In this document: positions 24,111 through 36,800 of the stretch, piece after piece | How positions within the stretch are numbered: position 1 is the stretch's first letter | Layout of the letters: each line of letters starts with the position of its first letter | Origin: Phoronis australis | Taxonomy: Eukaryota; Phoronida; Phoronidae | Direction: 5' to 3' | DNA length: 64,000 nucleotides | Assembly (NCBI GenBank): GCA_002633005.1 | Contig: NMRA01000064.1 | Location: 184,001 to 248,000, forward strand | Position numbers and translations under genes: made by a program | The notes under the pieces: generated by a model | What the model saw: only the letters and a program-made list of their open reading frames with translations | The model's database searches: none | Told to the model about the DNA's origin: nothing

Positions 24111-25439
24111 TGGTGTTCAATTCAATATACTTTGATACCCGCTGCAGGCACATACTACTGCGGATACAAGAGAATGTTCAAAGCTACCAAACGTTTTTTG
24201 TTGGTTTCTCGCGGTGATGCAATATGACACGGAAAGGCTGCCTTTAGTAACATGTGGCGCGTGCCTGTGTTTTTTTAGTTCCTGAAGTATTTCTTAGACT
24301 ATCTTCATAATCCAATACATCTAGTATGCAATCCGTTTGAGGAAGTTTGGAACACATTTTTGTATTGCAACATTTTGTCTGAATTTTATTTCACTCGCTG
24401 TATGTGACACTGCTTTCCTTGTTTCCATAGGAAGCCTATGAAGGCAAATATTTTAATCCTTTTGCAGAATTAAACTTGTCAGCGATAACAGGTCTGAGAT
24501 GCAAACAACATATGAGGATGTGAGGGGATAAGACATTTGCTTTTTAACACTTGTGAGATCTCTTCACAGGATTTTCATGTTTGTTCAATTATTCAGGGGG
24601 ATATCCGACTTAACTCTAGCCCTCTAAATAACTTATTTTTAGAAATCTGCTCTCTCTGACGGTGGATTACATTTCATCTTCAGCATGTTAGTTGTGGCTC
24701 ATTGAGACTGAATACAATGTATTGAGGTCGGTGCTGAAATAAAGAAACTTGGCATTTTTCTATAGTTCTACTCGTGTTCAAACAATTAGCTGCTGTTTAA
24801 TTGGTCTGATTTTTAAAATACAATTAATGAACGTAATTAAAAACGGTTCAGGCAATTTCCTAATTAATGCGGTTACTCTGCTGTTAGAGAAATTGCAAAT
24901 ATTGCGCGACCTGCACCGTGGCCAGGCATCGCGTACTAATTTCTCACGTCACATGTTCACCATAATTATTGTCATTTACTAAACGCTGACATTGCCCCAT
25001 TATAAATGAAGTCACGGTTTCAATTACGTGTGGCGTAAATATGCTTTTCTTGGTAAATTTCAAATTTTTGGCATTGGTTCCAGTTATTAAAAAAAAACTT
25101 GTTCGTATACGTTCAACAGGTCTCAGCCCTTGTTGGGTTCAGTTTAGTCATATGATTAATGCATGCACTTAGTTTTATTTGGATTATTACTTGCTTATGT
25201 TCATCTTGTTTTCTGCTTCTCAATTCTAAGTCCTGGTAGCGTATCAGGCGTTGATATTGTGTTTTTACACTCACTGAGCAAATATTTGCACTGGAATCAA
25301 CGGCTACTTACTGTTAACCCTGGTTTCTTTTGGTCTTCAAAATTGATTGTTTATGTTTACCGTGTCTTCTTTCATCTACCTGTGAAGTACCTTATCCATT
25401 AATTCCCTCTCTAATAGCTGTCTACTCCCCATATTACAG

Positions 25440-25569
25440 AGTCCCCCCAAGTCAATGGAAGATCTTCCAACACTGCTGCCAAAGGAACAGTTGGTGGAGA
25501 ACCGACAAACATCACCAAATAAAGCCCCTTCGCCAGATAAATCTGCACCCACCTCCTCAGCTGTATCAA
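25440..25569 (+). CDS. dve: dve-like gene, exon encoding the linker before the CMP domain
   Basis: Acceptor TCCCCATATTACAG and donor TCAA|GTATGT flank an exon whose frame reads SPPKSMEDLPTLLPKEQ and on to SAPTSSAVS. It contains ATG 25455, which may itself be the start. It ends with one base (A) that pairs with GT at 42100 to make Ser, giving AVSSKTLPIHC, the beginning of the CMP domain. The exact phase match to an unmistakable domain exon 16.5 kb away supports it. The residues are Ser/Pro-rich linker without a domain. Confidence 0.7.
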
Positions 25570-27149
25570 GTATGTTTGATAAGTTAAAACAATCGTAAAA
25601 ACAGCATTTAGATTTTTTTGGTGTAATAGAAACAAGAGAATTGTACGAAGCGTTCATTATATAAGCTGAAAATTATTGGACCATTCTTTCTGTATGAGAG
25701 CATTTTCGTAATACTATAGTATTATAAAGTCTCCAGTTTGGCTCAGTGAAAAATCTTTTAATGTTACTTTGTTTAAGGTCAGAGCTTGTATTAAATTTTA
25801 GAAATAGGCAATATTGGCCATTCCAAATTCAAGAATTATGATCAGCGAAGAGTGAACAGTCACCTTGAAGGTTTACATTATGGCGAATGTTCCATTGACA
25901 ACTATTTTGATGATTTTATGAACTGTCAAATTTATTTTTGTAATCTATTAATACAAAATCCATTGTCTGGTATTTGGGAAATATGATTGCCAAAATCGCC
26001 TGTATCCCAATCTTTTGAATCAAGAAAATTTGACTCTGGCTTGAATTTTTATGTCTCAAATTTGAGAGACTGTTCCAAACCTGGCGAATTTTATCTGGAT
26101 TTGTCTGTTTTTGACGTGAGGATGATCCTGTCTGTAGTCGTTTCACTAAGGAATTACAAATCCAAATACAACAAAAAAAAACAAGAATGGAATGAGCTGA
26201 CAAAGTTCTTACTGTGTGTTTTAACTGGTGACAAGCAAATTTGTGACTCAAATTCATTAGTTTGGTTAAAAAATCACTGGTGGTTTGTGCCCCTGAAATT
26301 TGATTTTGTTTAAAGTTGAACAAGTGCAAATGTTTCTGAAGCATCCAACGTGAGGCAGCCTGCTTTGTACCATATCCCACTGGGATCTTAAAGGGAGGGT
26401 GCACCTGTTCTTTTATATGACTTAGCAGATTTCTGACAGCTTTTAGTTCACACATGATGGCTTATCCCTGAAACTGAACTGTGATAATAACCATGTGTTG
26501 TGCTGGGCCTGCCCGCTGTCAACAGTTGCCTAAACAATACTGACACCTTTCTACAGACGGATTAGTACCTAGGAAACTTCTTGGACTGAAATGCTCTTGA
26601 AAGCTGTGGAATACATTTTAACAGTCTCAGTTGCTGCCATTTTAAAGAATGGACAGCATTAAACTCATTGACGACGACTGAAAGAAAACTGGCTGCTCAA
26701 CATTTCAAATTTGAAATTGGAAGTGTATTTTTTAATAAAAACATATGAGGTTTAGTTTTTAGATCTCTAAAGTGTATTCTTTTCAACTGTTTGATTCCGT
26801 AACCAACTTGTCAAAGGTTAATTTTATCTGATTTTGTGCTTTGATTTTTGTTTGTGCTTTGGCTGGTGACGTACCTGGGCAATTCAGCAGTTTAATCATT
26901 GTCAAGCCGTGCCTGTTTGCAAAACTTGATTGATTTTTGTGGGATTATCCGCATGAAGATCAGCATGTCTTTGGGGGTTTAGTGTGTTTGCCTATGGTCT
27001 TCGTTACCAGGGGAACATAATCTGTGGATTAAAAATGCTATTTACTTAATGCCTTTGCAGCATATTAAAAGATAGAAGTCCTCCTGAGAATTTTAATATT
27101 GTATGATTAGTGGCTAGAAAATGGTATTAATAATGCTGATGGCCTGAGC

Positions 27150-27420
27150 TAATCCTATTCTTTCGGTAGGCGATACTGTCAAATCTTACCAATTTCGGAC
27201 AAAAATAATTGCTAGAGTTGCCCTTTTATTTCTCAAAGGCTTAAAACATTGTGAACGCCATACTTTTCTGATCGGTGTCTGATAGTAAGCATGTGTTTTA
27301 GAAATTGAAAATGGTAATGAAGGTTCAATCATTCATGTATGTGTACAAATAATCAATTTATGTTCCACCATATTGTGTCTTATAATGTGTGGGATTTCAC
27401 TGTATTAGCCTTGAGTGAAG
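27150..27420 (+). repeat. Dispersed repeat, copy 2
   Basis: Homologous to 23830-24110, same orientation; see that entry for the shared motifs. Confidence 0.5.
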
Positions 27421-28113
27421 GTGACAATGTCTAAGTCCTACTGGATTGGTTTTGGGATAATTAATTACCCTTACAAGAACTTGCCTAACTCTTTTTAAAT
27501 TACATCTTAAGTTTATTTAATCTGGGATTCAAAGATAGGCTGTAATTGCTATTTGCTTGTATCTAGTGTCCAGGTACGCGATTTCTCCAATTAATACAAT
27601 AGAACAGGTGATATGAGTTTTGAGAAAAATGTGGATTAGTAATTTGTACAGCAGAGTTTAAAATCAGTGAAGAAAGAAATCCTATATTTGCCATTGTAGA
27701 TTTTGCAAAACGTGGAGTTGGATTTTTTAAAAATTCATGATGTTTAGATTTTTGTTGCAAAAGAGAAGGATGTGCTTTGATAAAGGGGCTAATTGTGGTC
27801 TGGGCTGGCACTTCTGTGCCACAGGAGACACTAAAGAAAATCCTTGGAAATGGAATTGCCTGTCTTGATAATTTGAGTAGGATTAAATAAATCTCCGCTA
27901 ATCTCCCTTGGCACATACTATGTGACTGTCCAAGAATGTATGTGACCACCGGTGGGTCTGAATGGCACTTGCAGGTTGACCAGTGGTGCAGGGTTAGCCA
28001 CACCCTAACTGTGGCTCAGTCTCTCTTTGAGAATGGTATGGGAACAATGACTGCCAGAAGGCCAGAGGAGTTATACTGGATGTGGTATTTCACATCATGT
28101 TCACTAATTGTAC

Positions 28114-28127
28114 GTTGCCATGGCAAC
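28114..28127. promoter_or_regulatory. Perfect palindromic RFX X-box
   Basis: GTTGCCATGGCAAC matches the X-box consensus GTNRCC-N(0-3)-RGYAAC with two complete half-sites. RFX factors bind this motif, often in ciliary genes. Whether it acts on the surrounding gene is unknown. Confidence 0.55.
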
Positions 28128-31100
28128 TTGGAGCCTGTTATTCAAAATGACAATGGGTTGTCATCAGCCCATGTCACTATATGCTAAGTATGTATTTAGC
28201 GTCTTCATTGCATTAGACTTCGTAGACAGGTATGGAGATCCATTTACAAAAGATTGTCACTGTGATTAACTTGTTGAATGAGATCCTCTTTGTTTTCCAC
28301 AAAATGATATTGGTGTGTCTGATACCATTGAAGCAATAAGTAGCATACACCCCAGTCAAGCTATTGAAGAATCATCTCCCAAAAGAATGTCTGTAGGGTT
28401 TGTAGGAAATAATGCATTCCTAGCACATTTCTAGTAGCCACAAATGATGGGTATAGTTTTAGAAATGGACCCACTAATGTAAAGTTTACAACAAAATAAA
28501 TGCTTTTTTAGTTTAGCTCAAGACAAGAATTTTGTTGCCTGTCGTTTTATGTAATCATCATTCAAAACTGAACATTTATACTTTTTTGTTTTGAAAAACA
28601 ACCAAAAGCATTGAAAATAATTAGTCTGGGGCCAAAATCAAATCCATAGGCCTATATTCACCTGCTTAATACGCATTTAACATTGCACTCCATTATCCCA
28701 TTTTTTGTGATTTTGAAAAATGCTCTCAAATTTGAGTCAAATTCAGGTTGTATAATGATGAGCAGTAAAACTAAAGACTGATTGTTAAAATTGAGTGATG
28801 TTATTGCTATGACATAGTATTGAATGGCTGTGCTCCTCATAAACGTAACGAGTGCGTCACTTGTCCTTGGAAGATGAACACCAGCAGGAAAAAGAAATTT
28901 TCATCAACCACCTCAGATGTATAGTATCCTTTCAGAGACTCCTGGTGGTACCATGATTCATACTTAACAGTCTTCATAGTGCCACTTAAGGGCTCCCCAT
29001 TTCCCCCACTTTCGGGGGTGCCAGTTGTGATGGACCGCACATGTGTTCACAGCCTGTGTCTGTATTTCTTCATTTACTGTGCACAAACACAACTGTTGAA
29101 ATGATAAGTCAATTTAATGTTGAAAGGTTTATTACCAAACTGCATATTGTGGAAACTTTAACCTTCCTTGTTTTATGACATCTACACAACACAACCGGAG
29201 CCTTAAATAGACTAAAGGTTTGTCTACCCTATCGTGTGTAAATCAGTGAAAAGGTACTGCAGGTGGTAGCTTTTTATGGAATCTTTGCAACCATTCCACT
29301 GATTGTCAATAAGTTGGCATGAAGAAAAATCACGTGCCAGGATTTTTCATTTAAATATTATTTGAATTATTTATTGATGAAGTTAAAGGAAATGCTGCAA
29401 CTTCTGTTTTTCAAATGCCTAGGAATTTTAAATACAAAAATCAAAGCCAAACATTCTTTATAAATTTATTTAGATTGTAAAATAAGTGTTTTGCATGTAT
29501 ATTTACCATTTATATCCGCAAAACATAAAAAGGTTATGCAGCTCTTTTCCAAAAAATAAATTAAAATCATCTTTGGTAACATTCTAAAGGTTGTAAAGTG
29601 TTGATTATTGCTCAAAACACTGTTAAAATGGTTACAGAAACGTATGTTAAGCTTTCTATGTGATTGAAACTGGAATGAACTATTCAAAACAAAACCAATC
29701 TTTGAGTCTTAAGTGAGAGAAGATGAAACTGAAATTTGTCATGTGTTAAAATTATCCACTTTTCGTGCAATGTTTTAAAAATAGTTTGTCATTGTGCAAT
29801 GATTGTTGAGAGCTATGCATTGCTTGAGATGAAACACTAAAAGTGATAGCTTAGAAGCTTGACTATAAAGGTGTAGATGTTAAACACGGTTGAGTGAACG
29901 TGGCTCATATCTCAAAGTGTTTTGCACTCAGCTTAGGCCTTGATTGTGTAGCTTGACTCTGTTTAATATCCATAATTTAGAAAATCACTTGGAAAATAGA
30001 TGGGTGTAATTAGACCGTTTCCTGATAAGTGCGACTATTAATCGGACTCAATTAAAACGTTTTACGATGATAATATATCAAGATTGAGCCAAGTAATATA
30101 GTTTAATCCCTTGTATTTAATTCCGTGCCAGCTGACGCGTGGCTTAAACCTTTTGTTGAGCCAGTGATAGAAATAACATGGTAACCAGCAAATCAACTAG
30201 CTATTAACGTGGTGTATTTGTGCAACTCTGTTTAGTAGGACCTAGTCAGGCTGTAGTAATCCATCTATTGTTTTTCATGTTTATCTCCAAAATATGACAT
30301 TCACTGACATGTTCGCTATATAAACAAAGTTGTATTTAGTTTTTTAAGCTTTGCAAAGTACACGTTCATTAAATTTTTAATTTCTGCCATTAAGTAGCTC
30401 AGCTAATCTGTTTTCCTCTGGCTTATGGGCCTAATGCCTTGAAATTGCCAGTTGACGATGATATTTCCTGATTGCATTAGCTGATTTTTTGCTAAAAATA
30501 TTTGCGTCTAAATGTAAAAGTCTATTTAAGCTTTAAAGTATCTTTGTCAAAGTCCTAGCTCAGACATAGGTTTAATTTAATCTTTGGTATTACAAATGTA
30601 ATTCTGTTTTCTAACTTCTTCTGTAAAGGACATGGATCATATCATGTGCGCTTACGTTAAGGGGTGTAATGTAATGAATTAAAGGTAGTACGGTATGTAT
30701 TGGTTTTTTCTACGTGAAGTTTGTGTTGATCAATCAACTTCGTGCTTGAGAGTCAGACAAGGTTTTGTTTTGGAATTTCACCGTTATCAATGTAGACAAT
30801 CTGATATAAAAGCTCAATAAATCTGGCAAGAAATAACAGTATACAAGAATTACAGTTCTAGTGTTCAACTTATTTTCGTTAATTCTCTCTTGAAATGGCC
30901 TCATTGGGGTGTGTTCTGCATAAAACTATGCCAAAGATCATCTGTTCAAGCTAACTAGTTGTGCTTGTACACTGCTGTTGTATTCCAGATAATGCAACAG
31001 ACACGCATTGTTTGCCTCTCCCTAACTATGAATTCCATTACATCTACCAGTGTAATTGTAGCAATGGGAGCCCTGAAGATTAATTACGAGTGTGCGAACA

Positions 31101-31539
31101 TCGCCACTTGAGTTGTTCAAAGTTTTCTGTTGCAAGTCTGCATTTTAAGATACAAGGCGTTTTCCCATTGACTTATATCTGCTACTGTTAACAGCAAAGT
31201 TGACTTGGGCTTGGTCATTGGCTTCGGTATTAAGTCAACATCAAAATTTTTACCTAGTGATGCCAGGTTCAGATTAAGGCTAGATAGCTCTTGGAACAGG
31301 CCTTCAGGCTCTTAATTAAGCTATTTTGCGCTTCCATGTGGTAAATTTTTAGTTATCTCATTTCACTTTCTTGTTAGGGAAACTCCGGTCTATAGAAACT
31401 CATCACAACTTCTCGTACCGTTTCTAGTGGCTGTTGTCCACTAGCAACATTGGATTTCCTTTCTATTTCTTTAGATTAAGCACCAGTTGGCATAGTTGAC
31501 TATTGCACGTTAGTATAATGTTTTGCTACCTCCAGCAAT

Positions 31540-31900
31540 TGACCTATCGGCAGACGCCAGGTTTGTGAGTGACAACTTCACTGACCAATCAGAATGCAGC
31601 ATTCTTGACACACCTTCGTTTTCAAGTCGCCATTTTACCTAACAAACAACACGTTTCCGGGTAAAAGTTGTTTGTCTGTCGACTTTTTGCAAGGGCGCAG
31701 AGGTTGTGATAGGTTAATTACCCCCATGGGACAGGTCTTAGTTGTTCCGATGCAGGAGAGTTGTACATCTCTGCACTTTAATCCACTTATTTTCCGAGAA
31801 GTTGTGGTGGCTGTTTAAGTTCGGGAGTTACGCTTTTCCAGTTCCCACTGACTGAAACTCCTCAAAATAAGGGAGCCGCAGCGCTGGTGGGAAAGCGACA
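31540..31900 (+). promoter_or_regulatory. Possible internal promoter of the dve-like gene
   Basis: The region is richer in GC and CpG than the rest of the intron. It holds a consensus NF-Y box (GACCAATCAGA at 31583) and TCGCCATTTTA at 31627, a YY1-like start-site motif, followed by GGGAGCCGCAGCGCTGG. This could be the start of a shorter transcript that includes the CMP exons but not the upstream ones. No coding exon follows immediately. Confidence 0.3.
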
Positions 31901-32935
31901 TAAAACCAGGCAGAAGGCTCATGTTATTTCACTTTTAGTCACTTATCCTATCTTTGTTAATTTATAACAGTTTATTCAAATTAACTTTGGTACCTTTTTG
32001 CTTGGCAGTATTGTTTGCAGTTTTCCTGTCCCAAGTTTTTGCAGAAATCGCTTGAAGGTTTTGTGCAAAATTGAAGGTAAAATATCCAGTTTGATCATGA
32101 TTGTAAAAATTACAGACTTAGAACGAGTTCTTAATCCCGATCTTTATTCTTCGCCAATGGAGGTGACATACTATATTCAGTGACCAATGGAGCAGGAATA
32201 AAATGGCCATAGTTAAACTGATTTGGCTGAATTATCTCAGACAACACTTCAACACTCATTTTTATAAACTGTCAACATCCCTGTTGTTGAACCATGTGAC
32301 CTTCAGGCATGGACTTACTCACAAGCTCACCTTGCTCGTCATATAATTTTAGAGTTAAGCATGATGTCCAAAAACAGTGCGCCGGTAATATTTAACCCCA
32401 AAAACTGCATAGGTAAGCAATGATGATATTGTTCTCGGGTATACAAAGTGGATTAGAACATTTAGAAAGCAAATTTTATTTGTATAGTTAGGCCGACTGG
32501 CTGAGATCTTTTGAATTTTTAGAAACTCTAAGGAATTCAATTGGCTGAGTAGTTAAACACTGTTTAATAACCATAGATGTCAACCTGTTTCTGGAAGACC
32601 CAAAAAGAATGCAGACCTAGTGGGCTGTTCAACAACATTACTGGAAATGTTCAAGTCTTCTGCTCTTCGCCTCATTTTCTCTCATACAGTAGATTAGCCT
32701 CGTGGCTTTTTACACCATCTTTGATCAGCACCACACGCCGGTGTCAACCATGTCACATGAGTAGACCTACAACCTAGGTCAACTTGGGCTGGTTACATGG
32801 CTCAACCTCCCAGCCCATGGGAAACCGACCCGACTGACCATTAAAAAATGTAATGCATGTCAGGGTTACCGTATATTGTGAACAGGTGTGGGGTGTGCAG
32901 CTTTCCTAGTTTCCTTTACTCTGTCTGCTGTGCAA

Positions 32936-33145
32936 GGGCTACAACAGTGCAAGGTCATGGCGTGTACCTGGCGAGGGTTAACTTGGGCTGCTAGACTATT
33001 TGGGCTACAACAGTGCAAGGTCATGGCGTGTACCTAGCGTGGGTTAACTTGGGCTGCTAGATTATTTGGGCTACAACATTGCAATGTCAAGGCGTGTACC
33101 TAGCAAGTGTAACTAGGGCTGCTTGACTATTTAGGCTACAACAGC
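32936..33145 (+). repeat. 66-bp tandem repeat, 3.2 copies
   Basis: Copies start at 32936, 33002, 33068 and a partial copy at 33133, each beginning GGGCTACAACAGTGCAAGG with growing divergence to the right. Confidence 0.9.
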
Positions 33146-33790
33146 TGTTTCGACATCTTCTTGCAACGAAACTCTTTGTGGAGTCGATGCCTCATTTTCA
33201 GTTACTTTGATCGGAAGACTTGGTGAGGGATCTGTGATTTCTAATAAAACCATCACAACACTACAGGATTTTATTCTGATAAAAGTTAGTAAGTTTAGGA
33301 AGTCGGGAAGTCGGTCCAACCTAAAATAACTTGTGTGTAATTTGCATTTCATGACGTCAATTTGAGATTTTTGTGCCGATAAATAGGTTGATTTTTCTTA
33401 ATCTGACATCATCCAAACTAACTTATTAATGTGCTTTTGAAATTGTCTCATTAGCATTTTGCAGTGTCAAGGTCAGCTATTCATGAGGCAGCAGACGTGT
33501 CAGTTTTTTAAGCTGATTGTTTAAGCAGGGAACCCTCAATAGTTTGCTTTCACTGAAAATAGATCTAAGTGAACTTGTGCAGGTGACACGTTGGTGGATG
33601 CAGGATATCTTAAGGGTGGCCCACCCACAGTATCCAAAGTCAAGACATTTCAAATAGTGCATAGTACATGTACACTGCCATGTTTGGGTCGTGCCTGAGG
33701 GGAAGGCCTAAATTTGTCCGTGTGACCCGTCTTTGCTCATTTTTCATTTACACACGTTGCGAATAATGCAAAGATGATGATTCTGTCAAT

Positions 33791-33847
33791 TCTGCTGACC
33801 ATGGACGCGTCTGCTAACCATGGATGCGTCTGCTAACCATGAACCCG
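33791..33847 (+). repeat. 19-bp tandem repeat, about 3 copies
   Basis: TCTGCTAACCATGGATGCG-like units start at 33791, 33810 and 33829. Confidence 0.85.
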
Positions 33848-36800
33848 TATGTAAATCCATGTATTGACTATCGCCACTTAACTCCAGCCTCAGTCTTCAA
33901 CCTTGTTACAAAGTCTGTGAACTTTACTGGTCACTGCTGTCTACACAAATCAGATCATTATATCTGTGTTTACACATGAAACAGTACCCATTTAATCCCC
34001 CAATTAAGTTAAATAACCTGTTTTTCATTTTTCTCAGGAAATTTAGGATTATCTCCCCAGAAACTAATGCAGTGTAATCTCACACGAGCCCCCAACTGAA
34101 GCTTTCTAATGATAAGACTTGACAGGGTTTTAGGCCCAGGGCATCAAACATCATTAGCCTAGCATGCTTTGAATTACTTGATCAATTCTTTTTGACCTTT
34201 TGTCTGATTCTTCCATGTTCGAATGTTTCGTTTTATCACCATTATACAATGATATTTTAGAAATGATAAATTTTGAAATTCCGTAAGCTGTGTTCAGACC
34301 AACTTTTACCTGGTTGTAGTTCTTTCTATAGTTGTAACTTTTATGTTACCATTCCGTTTACACTACCAGATGAAACTGTTGTAACCTTAGTTTGTGGTTT
34401 TTAGTCGCTAGCCGTCAGTGCTATCGCCTTCCAATTCACACCAGTTAGTGTCCTGGAGTGTCATTGCTTCCAACCAGATTTGAGGGCAGCACCACCTGCT
34501 GAGTTATAACTTGTGCGCAAGTTCAATGCTGACACAGAAGGTTATAACTGCGCTACAGTTACAACTTTTAAACAGGTTTTAAACTGTTCAGACCGAGAGT
34601 TATAATCTTTAAATGTGAGTTTTAAAAAATTGCTTTTGTGTAAACAGGATAAAAGTAACATGTCAATTTTTATGAAAAGTTAAAATGCTTTAAATGTGTT
34701 TCACGTTTTTATATGTTGATTTTGCTATAAATCTTTTTAAACTATCCCTGATTTTTCATTACCTGTCGCATTCAACAAGTGTGGAATTAAAACAAGATGG
34801 AGACCAATGAAACAGATTGTGACCTCTCCAGAGTATTTATGATAATTTTGCATAATTTGAACGTGTCACATTTTTACACGAGTTACTTAAAGTGTCATTA
34901 AACCCATGCTTTCTGTCAAAAAAATTGATTTACATCACTGACTGTTAGAAAATTTTTCCTAATTCAGTTTAGAAGTGATCTCTTGGGTTGGGAGCAACTG
35001 GCAGTTGGTTATTTGTTCAGACCAAGCTCATAAAATTTCAGGTGTCTTGGTGTTTTGTTGCTTTAATCGAATACATTACTCTGCATTTGTGTCATATTTC
35101 TCTATTTCTATGGTAGTGCACATTTAATCGAGATAATTTCCATTAACTCCATCTGATGTCTGTACGTTGGTTTATAATCCCATCTAGGTCACATCATCTT
35201 GGTAAATTACATTCCTGGTTGCATCTAATGAGAGCCTTTTAGTATCACAGCTTGCAGTCACTCAGGTGAAATTAACTTTGTCCAGTAATTAACTGAAACT
35301 CTAATTTCAGTTCAGTTGCTGGATGTGAAACTCTGATCTCAGTCCATTAGTTTTGTTGTGTGCTGCATCAAATGAGGTTGGGGCTCACCAACACATGGAC
35401 ACCATTGTTTTTTAAATGAGACTTGCTCTTGTTTGAGGAATGTGCCCAACTAGTTGGGAGATCCTAATGAAATTTAAGGTGCTGTCTGTGTGACTTATGA
35501 TAGTGGTTACATCTGTATGGGATTCTGAAGTTGTCAAATGATGTTCTTGCAAGAGTGCTTAGTAATCTGTTCTATTGCTAATAGTGCATTGGGACAGTTG
35601 TACTATAAACTAATACAAGTTGATTCTAAATTATTGTAATTCTTTGGCTTGTTTAGCACACAAATTGTTTTCATCAAATTTTTCAAATGCTATATTATAA
35701 TTAGATTGGTTGGTACAATGTAGATGTCACAAAACAAAAAATTGACAAGTTTCCAACACTTGCAGGAAAGTAATCAGGCTTTGAAAAATTGAAAAACTAC
35801 AATTTTGTCAATTATTTTGGTGCAAAGTAAATGAATGATTACCAAATAATGTTCTGTTTTCAGAGGAGTGGCTATTTTTTGCTAATTGGTGAAATCAGTA
35901 TAGATCTTAAACCCTTTGATCTTTCGAACATTTTCTGTGACATTTCACCTTGGGAACTTAACCTTATTCATAGATTTTCCCCTTCAGTTAATCCCTCTGA
36001 TTGGGTCATTAAGAAAATTTGCTTCATGAAAATTTCAAGTCCAATTTCCCATCCTGACGCGTTAAGTTCTCGTCTAGACTGTTGTCGCGCAGTTGGATAC
36101 CAACTAAATTAAGGAGCTTATCGCTGCTCGGATTTCGTGCTGTTTTTTCTCGCCTCCTTCGGGGATGACATTAGAAACATTAATTGTGGATTAGCCAAAG
36201 GCTACAAGTTAGCCCCGGGCTAATGAAGCTGTGATATTAAAGATAACTTTTGAGTGCAAAAGATCAGCCCTGTGCTTAATTCTCTAAGACAAGAAGATTA
36301 TGGTTAATGGGCAATTTTCTGGGACTGCCTTTGTTATTTGATTTTGTAGAAAATCTTGGATTATGTTTTACAGCTTGTTGTTTTGTTAGATCATTTATAA
36401 CTGGTTAGTTTACGTCAGTCATATGTTTGCCAAGGTGTTTTGCTGGATTTTGTGCAAAAAGGTAATTTAGTACTATTAAACTAAGATAAATTGTAGTAAA
36501 ATCCTTGCTCGGTCTTCACCAGCTTATTACTTTAATTTAAGAATCTTGCAAAACTTGGTAGTACTAAACTGACTGACCGCTTCTTTATGTGCTAAAATCA
36601 AATGGTTCTATGTGCTATTATTTTGTAAATTGAAATCACAATTCCTTTGAAACTGCACTTAATTTATCTGAGGTGTTTATAGTAGCTAGGTTATTTTGGT
36701 GTTATATGGCAATGATTCATAGCCTGTCCATTTGTAGCCTGTCCAGTCCCAGAAGACCTTACAAGGATCTCCTGTTATTTCGTGCAAAAATCCAAAATTC

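Larger units (their letters stand above)
20711..25439 (+). other. Putative first intron of the dve-like gene
   Basis: This is 4.7 kb of AT-rich DNA. It includes the fold-back at 21461-21602, a short inverted pair around 22176-22237 (GATATAGTGTGCCAG and its near-complement) and a dispersed repeat at about 23830-24110. No exon was found. Confidence 0.4.

Noticed and set aside
27936-28187. 83-codon ORF around the X-box
   Set aside because: Starts and ends without splice signals and resembles no protein; the DNA is more likely regulatory.
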